NCBI RefSeq assembly: GCF_008728515.1
Contig: NC_044978.1
Span: 1,693,771-1,757,770 of the forward strand
DNA length: 64,000 nt
Direction of reading: 5' to 3'
Source: Papio anubis
Lineage: Eukaryota; Chordata; Mammalia; Primates; Cercopithecidae
Shown here in pieces: positions 1-11,739 of the stretch. Every line of letters starts with the position of its first letter. Positions within the stretch are counted from its first letter, which is position 1. The notes under the pieces were generated by a model that did no database searches, was not told where the DNA came from, and saw only the letters and a program-made list of their open reading frames with translations. The position numbers were made by a program, and so were the translations under genes.

Positions 1-213
1 GGTGAAACCCCATCTCTACTAAAAACACAAAAAAATTAGCTGGGCATGGTGGCGGGCGCCTGTAGTCCCAGCTACTCAGGAGGCTGAGGTAGGAGAATGG
101 TGTGAACCCAGGAGGCGGAGCTTGCAGTGAGCCGAGATTGTGCCACTGCACGCCCGCCTGGGCAACAGAGTGAGACTCTGTCTCAAAAAAAAAAGAAAAG
201 AAAAAAAAAAAGA
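1..213 (+). mobile_element. Alu SINE, 5' part cut by window edge
   Basis: Begins inside the left monomer (GGTGAAACCCCATCTCTAC), contains the right monomer ending GAGACTCTGTCTC and an A-rich tail to about 213. The 5' end lies outside the window. Confidence 0.93.
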
Positions 214-885
214 ACCATAATTTTAAAGAATAGAACTTAAAATAAAAATTCTCTGACTTTGTGTCATTATAATTGCTTTAAAAGTTTTGCTTTAAAATTA
301 CTTAATCATGCTTAACTTACATGGTTTTTACCATTAATTCAATTCCATAATTTCTTATCAACAATTTATAAATCCAGGCCTAAAAGTGTTTTCCTCAATC
401 CGGGGGCGGGGGGGAAGTGTATTCGGAGACAAACTGCCCTGCACTGACAGGAGGATGCTTTTAGTCTTTATTGATCCCATTTCGTCTGAATAATTTTATG
501 TTTCACTCCAGAAATATCGAGTGATTTGTGTAAAGGGTGCTGCCTCAGACCCCACTGGGGTGCTACACAGTGTAGAGCCTGTGTAATTTGTTACTTTTCT
601 ATAAACCAAAAATTCCTGACTTTCAAAGCACATGGAGCCCAAGGGGGTTAAGGAATTGAAAGTCTGCACACTTTTCAAAGCATTTTTCCTGTCAAGCAGG
701 TAACGTGTGTGAGGTTTCAGTGCAGCTGCTGCAGAGGCTGCTGGGGTCCCTAAATGTTTTCTCCTCTTAGCGCTCGGCTGCACTCAGTATCCGTTTCCGC
801 AGACACCTGCGACCCGATGAGCAGTGGAACCTGAGGCGAAGAGATGCTGAAGCTTCTGCATCACCCGGGTAAAGAACAGCCTCTC
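214..885. other. Unique AT-rich intergenic stretch
   Basis: No recognised repeat or gene. A 95-codon minus-strand frame (496-783) has no family resemblance and no splice context, so I do not call it. Confidence 0.5.
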
Positions 886-1159
886 GCCAGGCGCGGCGGC
901 TCACGCCTGTAATCCAGCACTTTGGGAGGCCGAGGCGAGCTGATCACCTGAGGTCGGGAGTTTGAGACCAGCCTGACATGGCGAAACCCTGTCTCTGCTA
1001 AAAATACAAAACTAGCCGGGCGTAGTGGCGCATGCCTGTAATTCCAGCTACTCAGGAGACTGAGGCAGGAGAATCGCTTGAACCTGGGAAGCAGAGTTTC
1101 AGTGAGCCGAGATCACGCCATTGCACTCCAGCCTGGGCAGCAAGAGCAAAATGCTGAAA
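886..1159 (+). mobile_element. Alu SINE
   Basis: Starts GCCAGGCGCGGCGGCTCACGC and keeps both monomers. Its 3' tail has become a long purine tract, annotated next. Confidence 0.93.
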
Positions 1160-1257
1160 GAAAAGAAAAGAAAAGAAGGAAAATAAAAGAAAGGAAAAGA
1201 AAAGGGGAAGGGAAGGGAAGAGTGGGAAGGGGAGGGGAAGGAAGGGAAGGGAAGGGG
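1160..1257 (+). repeat. Purine microsatellite (AAAAG to GGGAAG) from an Alu tail
   Basis: Almost pure A/G run grading from AAAAG units to GGGAAGGGAAG units, directly after the preceding Alu. This is the common origin of such arrays. Confidence 0.85.
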
Positions 1258-1587
1258 CCTCTCATTCTGAACTTCCAGGCTCCCTTACTCCCCCACCCCA
1301 GCTTCTAGTAGCTTGAAATGGTCATGCCTGAAGCTGACTTTAAAACCCTGTGCTGGGTGCCGCAGAGACACTCTGCCAGCCCCAGTTCCTGAACGACCGT
1401 GGAGCAGACGCCACAAATTCACCTAGAATGGTTACATGAGAGAAAGTTGTCTGCTGTTTAATCCACCTATTTGGGGTTATCTTTGGTGTAGCACCTGGCC
1501 TTTACCTATTATGAGATCATCAACATGCAGTTAGCACATAGTGACTTAATGAGGTTTCATTATTTCTATCAAAAAAAAGAACATTTA
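1258..1587. other. Unique spacer
   Basis: Mixed-composition sequence. I recognise no gene or repeat in it. Confidence 0.45.
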
Positions 1588-1900
1588 GGCCGGGCGCAGT
1601 GGCTCACACCTGTAGTCCCAGCACTTTGTGAAGTTGAGGTGGGCGGATCACTTGAGGTCAGGAGTTTAAGATCTGACCAGCCTGGCCAACATGCCGAAAC
1701 CCCATGTATTTCTAGTCTCTACTAAAAATACAAAAATTAGCTGGGTGTGGTGGCAGGTACCTGTAATCCCAGCTACTTTGGAGGCTGAGGCAGGAGAATT
1801 CCTTGAGCCCAGGAGGCGGAGGTTGCAGTGAACCGAGATCACACCACTGCACTCCAGCCTGGGCAACAGAGCAAGACTCTGTCAAAAAAAAAAAAAAAAA
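1588..1900 (+). mobile_element. Alu SINE (S-type)
   Basis: GGCCGGGCGCAGTGGCTCAC start, both monomers, 18-bp A tail. The left monomer has a small insertion near CCCATGTATTTCTAGTCTC. Confidence 0.93.
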
Positions 1901-2197
1901 GACAATTTGTTCTCAGACTTTTTTGAATAGGTTTCTTAGATTAAATAAGATGCCTTTTCAGCTCTTTGATTTTTCTTCCTCTCATTGAATCTCGGTTAGC
2001 CAAACAATTAGGTCATCAGCATTGGCCCAAATTGACAAAATTGTTTTCCTTTCCTTTGTTTCCATCATTTAATAAGTTCCTTAATTAACAACTTTCTCCA
2101 ACAGTGGTCTTTTCTCTCTGCTGAGGCGTAGCCATAGCAGCCCTCGAAGCTCCTGTGTACATCTCAAAAGAAGAAAAAGGCAAAAGTCAACTTGGTC

Positions 2198-2491
2198 TTT
2201 TTTTTTTTTTTTTTTTTTGAGACGGAGTCTCTCTCTGTTGCCCAGGCTGGAGCCTGATCTCGGCTCACCACAACCTCCGCCTCCTGGGTTCAAGCGATTC
2301 TCCTGCCTCAGCCTCCTGAGTAGCTGGGATTACAGGCGTGGGCCACCATGCCTGGTTAATTTTTTTTGTATTTTTAGTACAGATGAGGTTTCACTATGTT
2401 GGTCAGGCTGGTCTCGAACTCCTGACCTCGTTATTTGCCTGCCTTGGCCTCCCAAAGTTCTGGGATTACAGGTGTGAGCCACCGCACCCAG
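2198..2491 (-). mobile_element. Alu SINE
   Basis: Poly(T) then GAGACGGAGTCTCTCTCTG, ending CACCGCACCCAGAC. It sits directly in the T-run of the next Alu (see 2492-2795), so it probably inserted into that Alu's A-tail. Confidence 0.93.
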
Positions 2492-2795
2492 ACTTTTTTT
2501 TTTTTTTTTTTTTGTGATGGAGTCTCGCTCTCTCGCCCAGGCTGGAGTGCAGTGGTGTGATCTCAGTTCACTATGACTTTCTCCTCTTGAGTTCAAGCAA
2601 TTCTTCTGCCTCAGCCTCCCAAGTAGCTGGGACTACAGGTGTGCACCACCATGCCCGGCTAATTTTTGTATTTGTAGTAGAGATGGGGTTTCACCAGGTT
2701 GCCCAGGCTGGTCTCAAACTCCTGAACTCAGGCAATCCGCCCACCTCAGCCTCCCAAAATGCTGTGATTACAGGTGTGAGCCACCATACCCGACC
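2492..2795 (-). mobile_element. Alu SINE
   Basis: Poly(T) to CCACCATACCCGACC. The direct repeat CTTGGTCTTTTT flanks the pair of Alus (about 2191 and 2798), not each one, which supports nested insertion. Confidence 0.93.
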
Positions 2796-2865
2796 TTCTT
2801 GGTCTTTTTAAAAAATGACCTTTTACAAAGTGGTAAAATAATAAACATGTATAAAATATATCCTA

Positions 2866-3181
2866 GGCCGGGCGCGGTGGCTCAAGCCTGTAATCCCAGC
2901 ACTGTGGGAGGCCGAGACGGGCGGATCACGAGGTCAGGAGATCGAGACCATCCTGGCTAACACAGTGAAACCCCGTCTCTACTAAAAAATACAAAAAAAT
3001 AGCTGGGCGAGGTGGCGGGCGCCTGTAGTCCCAGGTACTCGGGAGGCTGAGGCAGGAGAATGGCGTGAACCCAGGAGGCGGAGCTTGCAGTGAGCTGAGA
3101 TCCGGCCACTGCACTCCAGCCTAGGCAAGAGAGCCAGACTCCGCCTCAAAAAAAAAATAAAATAAAATAAAATAAAATAAA
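2866..3181 (+). mobile_element. AluY, Old World monkey AluYRa-like
   Basis: Carries GGTGGCTCAAGCCTG, GGGCGAGGTGGCGGGCGCC and GATCCGGCCACTGCACTCC. The tail is a (TAAAA)n run. TSD AAAATATATCCT lies on both sides (2853 and about 3180). Confidence 0.92.
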
Positions 3182-3488
3182 ATATATCCTTATAAACTAT
3201 AGGGATTATTCTTCTTAATGATTGACTTCTCATAATACCCCAATTTCTAATCAGTATGGCCTCGATCTACCACTTTTTATTAATGTTCCCGAGGTTAACA
3301 TCTGCTACCCAAGATGTTGACACCAGGATGTCAGGGATTTGCTGATGAATATCCAGCAGCAATCAGCAAACCCTCAGCCCTGTTGAGAAAACTATTGGTT
3401 ATTTCAAGTCCAGAGCACTGATACTTGGCTTGCAATACTCATGGTACCCTCAGGTTAATTAATAACCAAGAATGTGAGATTTTACATT

Positions 3489-3752
3489 GCCCAGGCTGGC
3501 ATTGAACATTTTATATTGCCCAGGCTGGCTGTGAACTCCTAGCCTCAAGCGATCCTTCCGCCTCACCTCCCGAGTTCTAGGTCAACAGGCATGTGCCACA
3601 ACAGCTGGCTAATTTATTTTATTTTATTTTTGTAGAAATGGGGGTCTCACTATGTTGCCCAGGCTAATCTTCAACTTCCAGCCTAGAGTGATCCTCCTGC
3701 CTTGGCCTCCCAAAGCAACGGGATTGCAGGCATGAGCCACTGCACCCAGCCT
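3489..3752 (-). mobile_element. Old AluJ-type SINE, rearranged
   Basis: Diverged Alu ending GCCACTGCACCCAGCC. Its beginning contains a local repeat: TTGCCCAGGCTGGC occurs at about 3487 and again about 30 bp later. Confidence 0.8.
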
Positions 3753-4431
3753 AGGCAACTTCTTTAACCCTTCTAAAAGTGGTGTGACTCTTATGCACAT
3801 ACTTGACCTGTTACAGCTGTTTCATAAATGTGAGAATTTATGAAACGTCTGGGATATATTATCCAAGAGATTAAAAGATTATGATCGTTATTAGCGGGAA
3901 AGTACATATGCATAGGAAAGACTTCGAGTCGTAGCTATTCTCTTTGCCTTGATTGCGTGCGTACACCAAAGCTGCCCAGCAGCGGCTCAGCCCAGTTCAG
4001 TGGCTGCTCGTCTAAGCACCAAGCTGCAGCCATCAGCCATCAGGGGAGGAAGGCAGGATGATAGTCCCCAGAGGGCCAAGTTTCTGGGAAAAGATAAGCA
4101 TCTGAATCCAAACACAGAGCCAAGATATTATCCATGAAGTGGAAGATAAAAGCCCTGGAGATGAGAAGAGGCACATAAAATGCAATCTGATTTCTAGCAG
4201 CAGAATACTAACAGCATTACCAGCTAGATCTTCCACAGCCTGCTCTTTTTAAAGACATATTCTCAGCCTCTTCCTTATAGTAGCTCATAAGAAAAAAAAA
4301 CAGCAATGTATGTAACTCCTAAAGAATTAAGAACAGCTTTGTACATTCAGTATGTGAGATATATATCTCTATATATAGACATATAGAGATTTTTTTTTTT
4401 TCGTGGAGTAGCATGATAGTTAAACACTGTT
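3753..4431. other. Unique intergenic stretch
   Basis: No gene or confident repeat seen. An AT-rich TATATATCTCTATATATAGAC segment lies near 4358-4380. Confidence 0.45.
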
Positions 4432-4705
4432 TGCCTGTAATCCCAGCACTTTGGGAGGCCAAGGTGGGTGGATCATGAGGTTAGGAGATCGAGACCATCC
4501 TGGCCAACATGGTGAAAACCCGTCTCTACTAAAAATATAAAAATTAGCCGGGCGTGGTGGCACGTGCCTGTAATCCCAGCTACTCGGGAGGGTGAGGCAG
4601 GAGAATCGCTTGAACCAGGGAGTCAGAGGTTGCAGCGAGCCGAGATCGTGCCACTGCACTCCAGCCTGGCAGTAGAGCGAGACTCCAAAATAAAAAAAAA
4701 TAAAT
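4432..4705 (+). mobile_element. Alu SINE, 5' truncated
   Basis: Starts at GCCTGTAATCCCAGC without the GGCCGGGCGCGG head. The right monomer is complete and the tail is AAATAAAAAAAAATAAATG. Confidence 0.9.
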
Positions 4706-4975
4706 GATAATAATAATAGTAAAACACCATTGTTCCACTACCACAAAAGTACAAAACCTTCATTGGCTTGGGCAAATTTTATTTTTATTATCCTTCTTTT
4801 TGTATGTATGATGCATGTACTGTTCTACAGGCAAAGTCAAACAATATCAAAGGAGACTGTTGTTAGGCCTTAAACAGAACCTACCTAAAATGGTGTTCTG
4901 AGTCTGAAATACGGCATAGAAAGGGAACATATTCACCTGTATCCATGTATACTCTCTGATGGAAAATAAATTTAA

Positions 4976-5275
4976 GGCCGGGCACAGTGGCTCACGCCTG
5001 TAATCCTAGCACTTCGGGAGGCCAAGGTGGGTGGATCACCTGAGGTTGAGTTCGAGACCAGCCTGGCCAACATGGTGAAAACTTGTCTCTACTAAAACTA
5101 CACAAATTAGCTGGGCGTGATGGTGCATACTTGTAACACCAGCTACTTGTGAGGCTGAGGCAGGAGAATCACTCGAACTCAGGAGGTGGAGATTGCAGTG
5201 GGCCAAGATCGCAGCACTGCACTCCAGCCTGGGCAACAGGAGAGAGACTCTGTCTCAAAGAAAAACAAAAACAAA
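4976..5275 (+). mobile_element. Alu SINE (S-type)
   Basis: GGCCGGGCACAGTGGCTCACGC start, both monomers, tail of AAAAAC units. Confidence 0.93.
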
Positions 5276-5406
5276 TGCAAGTCTAAGGAGAAACATAGAG
5301 AAGAGGCAGCCACTTCCATAGGTTTTCCTGTTACCTGATAGGCTGGAGGAGAAGGTGTGCACCCAAATACTCTCAAGACTCCAGGGGCTATTTAAAAATG
5401 AGTTGA

Positions 5407-5702
5407 GGCTGGACGCAATGGCTCATGTCTGTAATCCCAGCACCTTGGGTGGCTGACATGGGTGGATCACCCGAGGTCAGGAGTTCGAGACCAGCCTGGC
5501 CAATATGGTGAAACCCTGTCTCTACTAAAAATACAAAAAATTAGCCAGGCACGGTGATAGGCGCCTGTAATCCAGCTACTGGGGAGGCTGAGGCAGGAGA
5601 ATCGCTTGAAACCGGGAGGCTGAGGTTGCCGTTAGCCAAGATTGTGCCACTGCACTCCAGCCTGGGTGACAGAGCGAGACTCAGTCTCAAAATAAATAAA
5701 TA
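5407..5702 (+). mobile_element. Alu SINE (S/J-type)
   Basis: GGCTGGACGCAATGGCTCATG start, AAATAAATAA tail. The short direct repeat AGTTGA lies on both sides. Confidence 0.93.
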
Positions 5703-6637
5703 AGTTGATTAGGCTGGAGGAGGACACAGAACATGGGAAACCTTCTAACTTGCTAAAGGCCCCTAGCTGATTTTTTTCATGTGTGAATGAAGGCCCAGTA
5801 TTTCCATATATGTCAGTTTGCCAAAAGAAGGTAGAAATCTCTATGTTTAGATTAATTGCCTAATTTACAAATTTTAGCAACCAGTACAATTATTAAGAAC
5901 CTGTGTAGCCAGAAACTCACACACACACACGTTAGAATTAGTCTGTGAGTCACAGGGTTTGGAGAAAAGACCCAGGAAGGAGCCACATAGCAGGCAAAGG
6001 GGACCAAGGAGAGCAATTCCCAGGGCCTCCAGGTTTAAAAGGACAAAGCCCCTGGAGAGGAATAAAATCTTTCTTGCTTGAGGGACAGCCCTGCAGCCGA
6101 ATGATTTACCAGGTGTTTCTAGGCTGCAGGAGGTAAGGAAGGTGTGCCCTAGGCCAGGGCCGTTAGAGAAAGATGTGGAGGATATACTTTTTAAATGATA
6201 AGGAATTTGAGAAAAAGAGGAGGACAAATTTTATGAATTGCCTTGTAATAGGTTTGATTTTCTAAAAAAAATATACTGCAGATTTTCAAGAGCAGCCAAG
6301 AGGTGATAAAAATACAGAAATAGAAGGGAAAATTGAGGTTAGCCTGTGATGATAAGCGAAGTGAGGAAAGTCAGAAATACCCTTCAAGGAAAAACTAATT
6401 CCAGTCCCCGCGCAGAATTCACAGACCGGGAGCTTGGGAGCAAGGTCTGATATGGAAGGTTTTAGGGGCCCCAAAGCCAGCAAATGTGTGCTACCTCAAA
6501 CTGAGGTGCTATTTCTGCTAAAAGTTTACATCTTAAACTTCAGTTCCTTAAGGCAATAACAGCCTTGGTTGATAACAAGTTTCTAACTGGAGACAACCAT
6601 TTTATTTTCATGCTCTTTTTTAAAAAGAAAAAAAATT
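5703..6637. other. Unique intergenic stretch with a short (CA)n
   Basis: A (CA)7 run lies near 5917-5931. Frames in both orientations (117 and 63 codons) overlap and show no domain, so no gene is called. Confidence 0.45.
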
Positions 6638-6947
6638 GGCCAGATGCAGTGGCTCACGCCTAAAATCCCAGCACTTTGGGAGGCCGAGGCAGCAGATCAC
6701 GAGGTCAGGAGTTCGAGACCAACCTGGCTAACAAGGTGAAACCCTGTCTCTACTAAAAATACAAAAAAAAATGAGCCAGGGGTGGTGGCGGGCACCTGTA
6801 GTCCCAGCTACTCGGGAGGCTGAGGCAGAAGAATTGCTTGAACTGGAGAGGTGGAGGTTGCAGTGAGCCCAGATCACGCCACTGCACTCCAGCCTGGGCA
6901 ACAGAGCGAGACTCCATCTCAAAAAAAAAAAAAAAGAAAAGAAAAGA
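6638..6947 (+). mobile_element. Alu SINE
   Basis: GGCCAGATGCAGTGGCTCACGC start, both monomers, A-rich tail with AAAAG units. Confidence 0.92.
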
Positions 6948-6962
6948 AATTCTGATTAATGC

Positions 6963-7272
6963 TTTTTTTTTTTTTTTTTTTTTTTTTTTTTGAGACAGAG
7001 TCTTGCTCTGTCACCCAGGCTGCAGTGCAGTGGCACAATCTGGACTCACTACAACCTCCACCTCTCCAGTTCAAGCAATTCTCCTGCCTCAGCCTCCTGA
7101 GTAGCCGGGACTACAGGCGCCCGCCACCACGCCTGGCTAAGTTTTCGCATTTTAGTAGAGACGGGGTTTCAACCATGTTGGCCAGGATGGTTTTGATCTC
7201 CTGACCTCATGATCCACCCGCCTCAACCTCCCAAAGTGCTGGGATTACAGGTGTGAGCCGCCGCGCCCGACC
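6963..7272 (-). mobile_element. Alu SINE
   Basis: 28-bp poly(T), GAGACAGAGTCTTGCTCTG, end GAGCCGCCGCGCCCGACC. It lies 16 bp from a plus-strand Alu, making an inverted Alu pair. Confidence 0.93.
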
Positions 7273-7470
7273 TACTCGCTGATATTTTGATGACCTTGAT
7301 GAGCCTCAAGATTTCCACCCTCTGTATCAACATGTCCAAACAGGTTTCATCTTTCCTCTCCATTTGTGTTCATCTATCTTCTCCAAGAAAGAGGCAACAG
7401 ACAGGATTAAATGTGCAAGGACATTTTGAGGTAAGATGCTGATGAAGTCAGTGGTATGCTGATAACTGAT

Positions 7471-7760
7471 TTTGTCTTTGTTGTTTTGAGACACAGTCTC
7501 GCTCTGTCACTCAGGCTGGAGTGCACTGGCGTGATCTTGGCTCACTGCAAGCTCCGCCTCCTGGGTTCAAGCAATTCTCCTGCCTCAACCTCACAAGTAA
7601 CTGGGATTACAGGCACCCGCCACCATTCTCAGCTAATTTTTGTATTTTTAGTAGAGACGGGGTTTCACCATGTTGGCCAGGCTGGTCTTGAACTCCTGAC
7701 CTCAAGTGACCCACCCGCCTCAGCTTCCCAAAGTGGTGGGATGAGCCACAGAGCCTGGCC
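7471..7760 (-). mobile_element. Alu SINE with small terminal deletion
   Basis: Starts TTGAGACACAGTCTCGCTCTG and ends GAGCCACAGAGCCTGGCC. The usual GATTACAGGC of the last 25 bp is missing. Flanks share CTGATAA. Confidence 0.9.
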
Positions 7761-8417
7761 TTCTGATAATAGGTCTGTAGGAGGAAAAAGCCCTGATTTG
7801 TAATGTCTGCCAACTGTTAGATGCAACCTCTCCCACCTCAGCCCATTTCAGGCTCTCAGTGTAGTGTCAGTAAACCTCAAGTTCAGAAGAGATGGGCACA
7901 ATCCCCCTGAGCCAGCACCAGTCCGGCCGCCTGTAGCACACCACCTCTGCCAGGGATACAAGGAGGGCACTGTCCACAGCTGCACCCCAAGGGAAGGAGA
8001 AAGGGAGATTGGCAAAGCTGTCAAGGATCCCACGGCCAGAGCCAAACATCAGAAGAGTCCTGTATGTCCCAGAATTGGGTCTGCACTATCATCCCTGCCA
8101 CTCTTGGCCAAACCCAGTAGAAGCCGGTAGGAGGCATGGCCCATGCGCAGACACTGTGACGGATTTCAAAGGCCAGCAGCTGGGGCCTTGGTCAACTACA
8201 CCTCCCAAAACTGGGGATCATGGAGATGCATCTTCAGGCCATGGATGCTGTACCTTGCAAAGGTTTTCTTCCCATTCAAGCCTCGTTTCATTCTGAATTT
8301 CCTTACCTAGAAGAGAGTAACCATGGGAAGAATGAATTTGATAATCAAATTGATCAAAATCAAAATATGCGATAAAAAACAGTTCATCCATCAATTAAAC
8401 AAAAATTAATGTCTTGA
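7761..8417. other. Unique intergenic stretch, GC-moderate
   Basis: Several short overlapping frames on both strands (60-95 codons). None shows a family motif, and I recognise no repeat. Confidence 0.45.
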
Positions 8418-8533
8418 ACTGGTGGTACTCCCATAATCTCAGCACTTTGGGAGGGAAGATTGCTTGAGCCCAGGAGTTGGAGGCCAACCTGGGCAATGTA
8501 GCAAGACCTTGTCTCTTTAAAAAAAAAAAAAAT
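8418..8533 (+). mobile_element. Alu monomer (FLAM-like or AluJ fragment)
   Basis: A single diverged left-monomer unit (CTCAGCACTTTGGGAGG ... GCAAGACCTTGTCTC) ending in an A-run. The next Alu inserted in or beside that tail. Confidence 0.75.
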
Positions 8534-8535
8534 TG

Positions 8536-8823
8536 GCCGGGCGCGGTGGCTCAAGCCTGTAATCCTAGCACTTTGGGAGCCCGAGACGGGCGGATCACGA
8601 GGTCAGGAGATCGAGACCATCCTGGCTAACACGGTGAAACCCCGTCTCTACTAAAAAATACAAAAAACTAGCCGGGCGAGGTGGCTGGCGCCTGTAGTCC
8701 CAGCTACTCGGGAGGCTGAGGCAGGAGAATGGCGTAAACCCGGGAGGCGGAGCGTGCAGAGAGCTGAGAACCGCACACCAGTCTGGGCGACAGAGCGAGA
8801 CTCCGTCTCAAAAAAAAAAAAAA
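8536..8823 (+). mobile_element. AluY, AluYRa-like
   Basis: GGTGGCTCAAGCCTG head and CTAGCCGGGCGAGGTGGC linker. The right monomer has a short deletion (GAACCGCACACCAGTC). Confidence 0.92.
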
Positions 8824-9173
8824 TTAAAAATTAAATTTAATGTTCAAAATGAAATGAAAATATATAAATACAAGTCAATCAAAGTAAAGAGTAGGCAGTA
8901 AGTCAAATTCGGACTAAAATAAGAGAAATGTTGAATCCAAGGAAAGGGAGTCTTGTGGAAGACATCACATGGAAATAAAGCAAAATATATCCAAATCTCT
9001 GTGAGGATTTGAGATGACAAGCCCCAGTTTGAACTTTTACTGGCAGAAGAATGATGCAGTGTATGTGATTTTAAAATAATGATGCTGGTGTGTGGACGTG
9101 GCAACCACTAATCCACTGAATTAAAGGAACACACCTACAAGGATTTTTAAAAATTAAATAATACAGAGTGCTG
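8824..9173. other. Unique AT-rich stretch
   Basis: No gene or repeat recognised. Confidence 0.45.
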
Positions 9174-9504
9174 GGCCAGGCACAGTGGCTCACACCTGTA
9201 ATCTCAGCCCTTTGGGAGGCCAAGGTGGGCAGACCACTTGAGGACAGGAGTTCGAGACCAGTCTGGCCAACATGACAAAACCCCATTCTCTACTAAAAAA
9301 AACAAAAACAAACAAACAAAAATTAGCCAGGCATGGTGGCACGTGCCTAAAATTCCAGCTATTCGGGAGGCTGAGGCACGAGAATCCCCTCAACCTGGGA
9401 GGCAGAGGCTGCAGTGAGCCGAGATTGTGCCACTGCACTCCAGCCTGGTGACAGAGTGAGACTCTGTCTCAATAAATAAACAAACAAATAAGTAAATAAA
9501 TAAA
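9174..9504 (+). mobile_element. Alu SINE (S-type)
   Basis: GGCCAGGCACAGTGGCTCAC start, an AAACAAACAAAC expansion in the central linker, AAATAAAT tail. Confidence 0.92.
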
Positions 9505-9603
9505 ATGGAGTTTTAAAATGAAAGGCCAACAAGAACTCTGCTCCACCTCTTCCCTCCTGAAGTCCCGGTCTCCAGAATTAAGGTAGACACTTTTTTTTCT
9601 TTC

Positions 9604-9893
9604 TTTTTTTTTTTGAGACGCAGTCTCGCCCTGTCGCCCAGGCTGGAGTACGGTGGCCTGATCTTGGCTCACTGCAACCTTCACCTCCCTGGTCCAAGTG
9701 ATTCTCCTGCCTCAGCCTCCCAAGTAGCTGGGACTACAGGCATGCACCACCATACCCAGCTAATTTTTGTATTTTTAGTAGAGGCGGAGTTTCTCCATGT
9801 TGGCCAGGATGGTCTCGATCTCCTGACCCCAGGTCTGCCCACCACGGCCTCCCAAAGTGCTGGGATTACAGGTGTAAGCCACCGTGCCCGGCC
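9604..9893 (-). mobile_element. Alu SINE (S-type)
   Basis: Poly(T) to CACCGTGCCCGGCC. TSD AAGGTAGACACTT / AAGGTGGACACTT on both sides. Confidence 0.94.
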
Positions 9894-10284
9894 AAGGTGG
9901 ACACTTTGATGCATGTCCCAGATTCCTCCCAGCAAAGAAGGACTTGGTTGCCTCTTACGGGGAGTGCCCTGGGCAGATAGGCTGCAGCTGTCAGCCTCTT
10001 TAGGAACTGCCTCTGCTGGGGGAGCTGCCTTGCCCAAGGGTGCCTAAGGGCTAGGATAGCTCAGTCCAACTCCAGCCAGGCTAGTTTGCAGAGCCAATTT
10101 AGCTCCAGGGCGCCCTGTGTGCGGCTGAGGCAGCCTGTAGTGGGCCCTGCATGGCAGCTAGACTTAACCCTGTGCGCAATCCTGCTTCCTTCCCCACCTT
10201 TAAACAGGTCTTGCCAACAACAACAGCAACAACAAATATATATATATATGGCAGCATGGGACACCTGCTATAAAAGGCAGCCAC
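9894..10284. other. Unique stretch with (CAA)n-(TA)n microsatellite
   Basis: CAACAACAACAGCAACAAC followed by (TA)7 at about 10206-10250. Frames through it on both strands are repeat-driven. Confidence 0.5.
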
Positions 10285-10430
10285 TTTTTTGAAAATTTTT
10301 ACTGAAGTACAATTTACATACAGAAATTGAACCTATAAATTTCCAGCTCAATGCACTTTCCCAATGAAAAACAGGATGTAACCAGGGCCAGATAAGAACA
10401 GAACATTTCCAGCCCCACAAAAGGATAACA
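10285..10430 (+). mobile_element. Ancient interspersed repeat fragment (L1-type, uncertain)
   Basis: ACTGAAGTACAATTTACATA followed by TGTAACCAGGGCCAGATAAGAACAG-like spacing resembles a common old primate repeat that I place tentatively with L1 3' regions. Confidence 0.35.
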
Positions 10431-11324
10431 CATTTAACAGTTACTCTTTAAAATGCCTAATAGCATTTTAAATGAGTCTAACAGTGCTTTAGATCTATGC
10501 CAAAGAAGAAAGAAGGGAGAAAAGTTACATTATTAGCTTCAGTGCCCAGGGTTCAAACAACAATAGAAGATTTAGGCTTTAAAAACAAAACTTATAATTA
10601 ATACTAAATAGTATAGTATTGTTTTCAATATTTATGTTGCTTAAAATTGGCTTTTGAATGATGTCCGTTAATAGGAAAGGCTAGTTATAAAATAACTAGG
10701 ATGCGTGTAAAAGCAGCGTGGACTCCATGATTCCTCTCAGGAGGTCTCCTGGCTGCCTGGGCAGTGAGAGAGCGTCACCAAGCAGTAATCTGGTCCCTCC
10801 TGTCTTTAGCCTGGGGCTATTTTTATCCCTTGCTCCAGAAGCAGAGAGGCCAGAAATCGCCCTAAGCTTTTCTTCTCAAACAGGTTTACAGAACCAGTGT
10901 TTCATTTCTGAGACGCGAGGTAACTGGGAGACGAGACAGACAGGGTTAGGGGAAAGGAGAGTGACAATTGGAAGGAGAGGGGTGTAATTTGAAGGGACAA
11001 GATGGGGAGCTGAGAAAAACAGCCTCTGAAAGCAGCCGGACCCTGCAAGGACCCTGCTACACCGCACCTCACTCCTCTCACACTCACACTCACACTCACA
11101 CCCCTCACCTAGAGGACAGTCGCCTCTCCTGAGCACCTGGGCCTTCCGTCCCATCTGCTGGAAGGCAGGCCTCCCAGATACTCTGTAAGGAGGGGTGGGC
11201 CCCACCAAGCTAGAACCAAACAGAACTGGTGGAGAAGGAATTTGTTTGAAAGCCGTGGATCCACCATCACTGTGAAAAACACACCCAGGAAAGCAAATCG
11301 CCACTCTAGACACTGACTTACAAG
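10431..11324. other. Unique stretch with (CACACT)n microsatellite
   Basis: CTCACACTCACACTCACACT lies at about 11075-11102. Overlapping frames on both strands (10718-10987 plus; 10876-11313 minus) cancel each other as gene candidates. Confidence 0.45.
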
Positions 11325-11424
11325 GCAGAGGAGTTGACTATTTAGACCGGACGGAGGTGAATCCGTGCGTCCACGCAGAGGAGTTGACTGTTTGAACAGG
11401 AAGGGGATGAATCCGTGAGTCACA
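11325..11424. repeat. Two-copy 50-bp tandem duplication
   Basis: GCAGAGGAGTTGACT starts at 11325 and 11375. Each copy continues through TTT..GA.C.GGA and ends with GTGAATCCGTG or ATGAATCCGTG, with several substitutions between the copies. Confidence 0.85.
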
Positions 11425-11739
11425 TAAAAGACAATGTCTGAGACTCTCAGGAAGGTTCAGGAAGGCTTCCTGCCGGAGGCAGAGTGAGGGAATGAGACTC
11501 AGAAGGACCGGATTTGGGGCAGTATGGTTTGAGGCTGTCTTGTCCGGCCAACCCAAGGCTGAATCACCCCGAAAGCCGCGGGGGGGAGTTCCCACAAGGG
11601 AGTGCTCTGAACCGTTCCAGGACGGGGTTGATGGGGATTCCAAAGAAAGAAGCCCTCAGCAGCAGGGTGCTCAGTTCAGAGCAGTTGTGAGGGGAGCTTA
11701 CCGAGGCCACAGCGATCCTCGGAGAGAAAGGGGTGCTCT

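Noticed and set aside
10718..11313. Overlapping frames on both strands (89 and 145 codons)
   Set aside because: No domain, no splice or promoter context, mutually exclusive, and one includes a (CACACT)n microsatellite (CECECECE-like protein).
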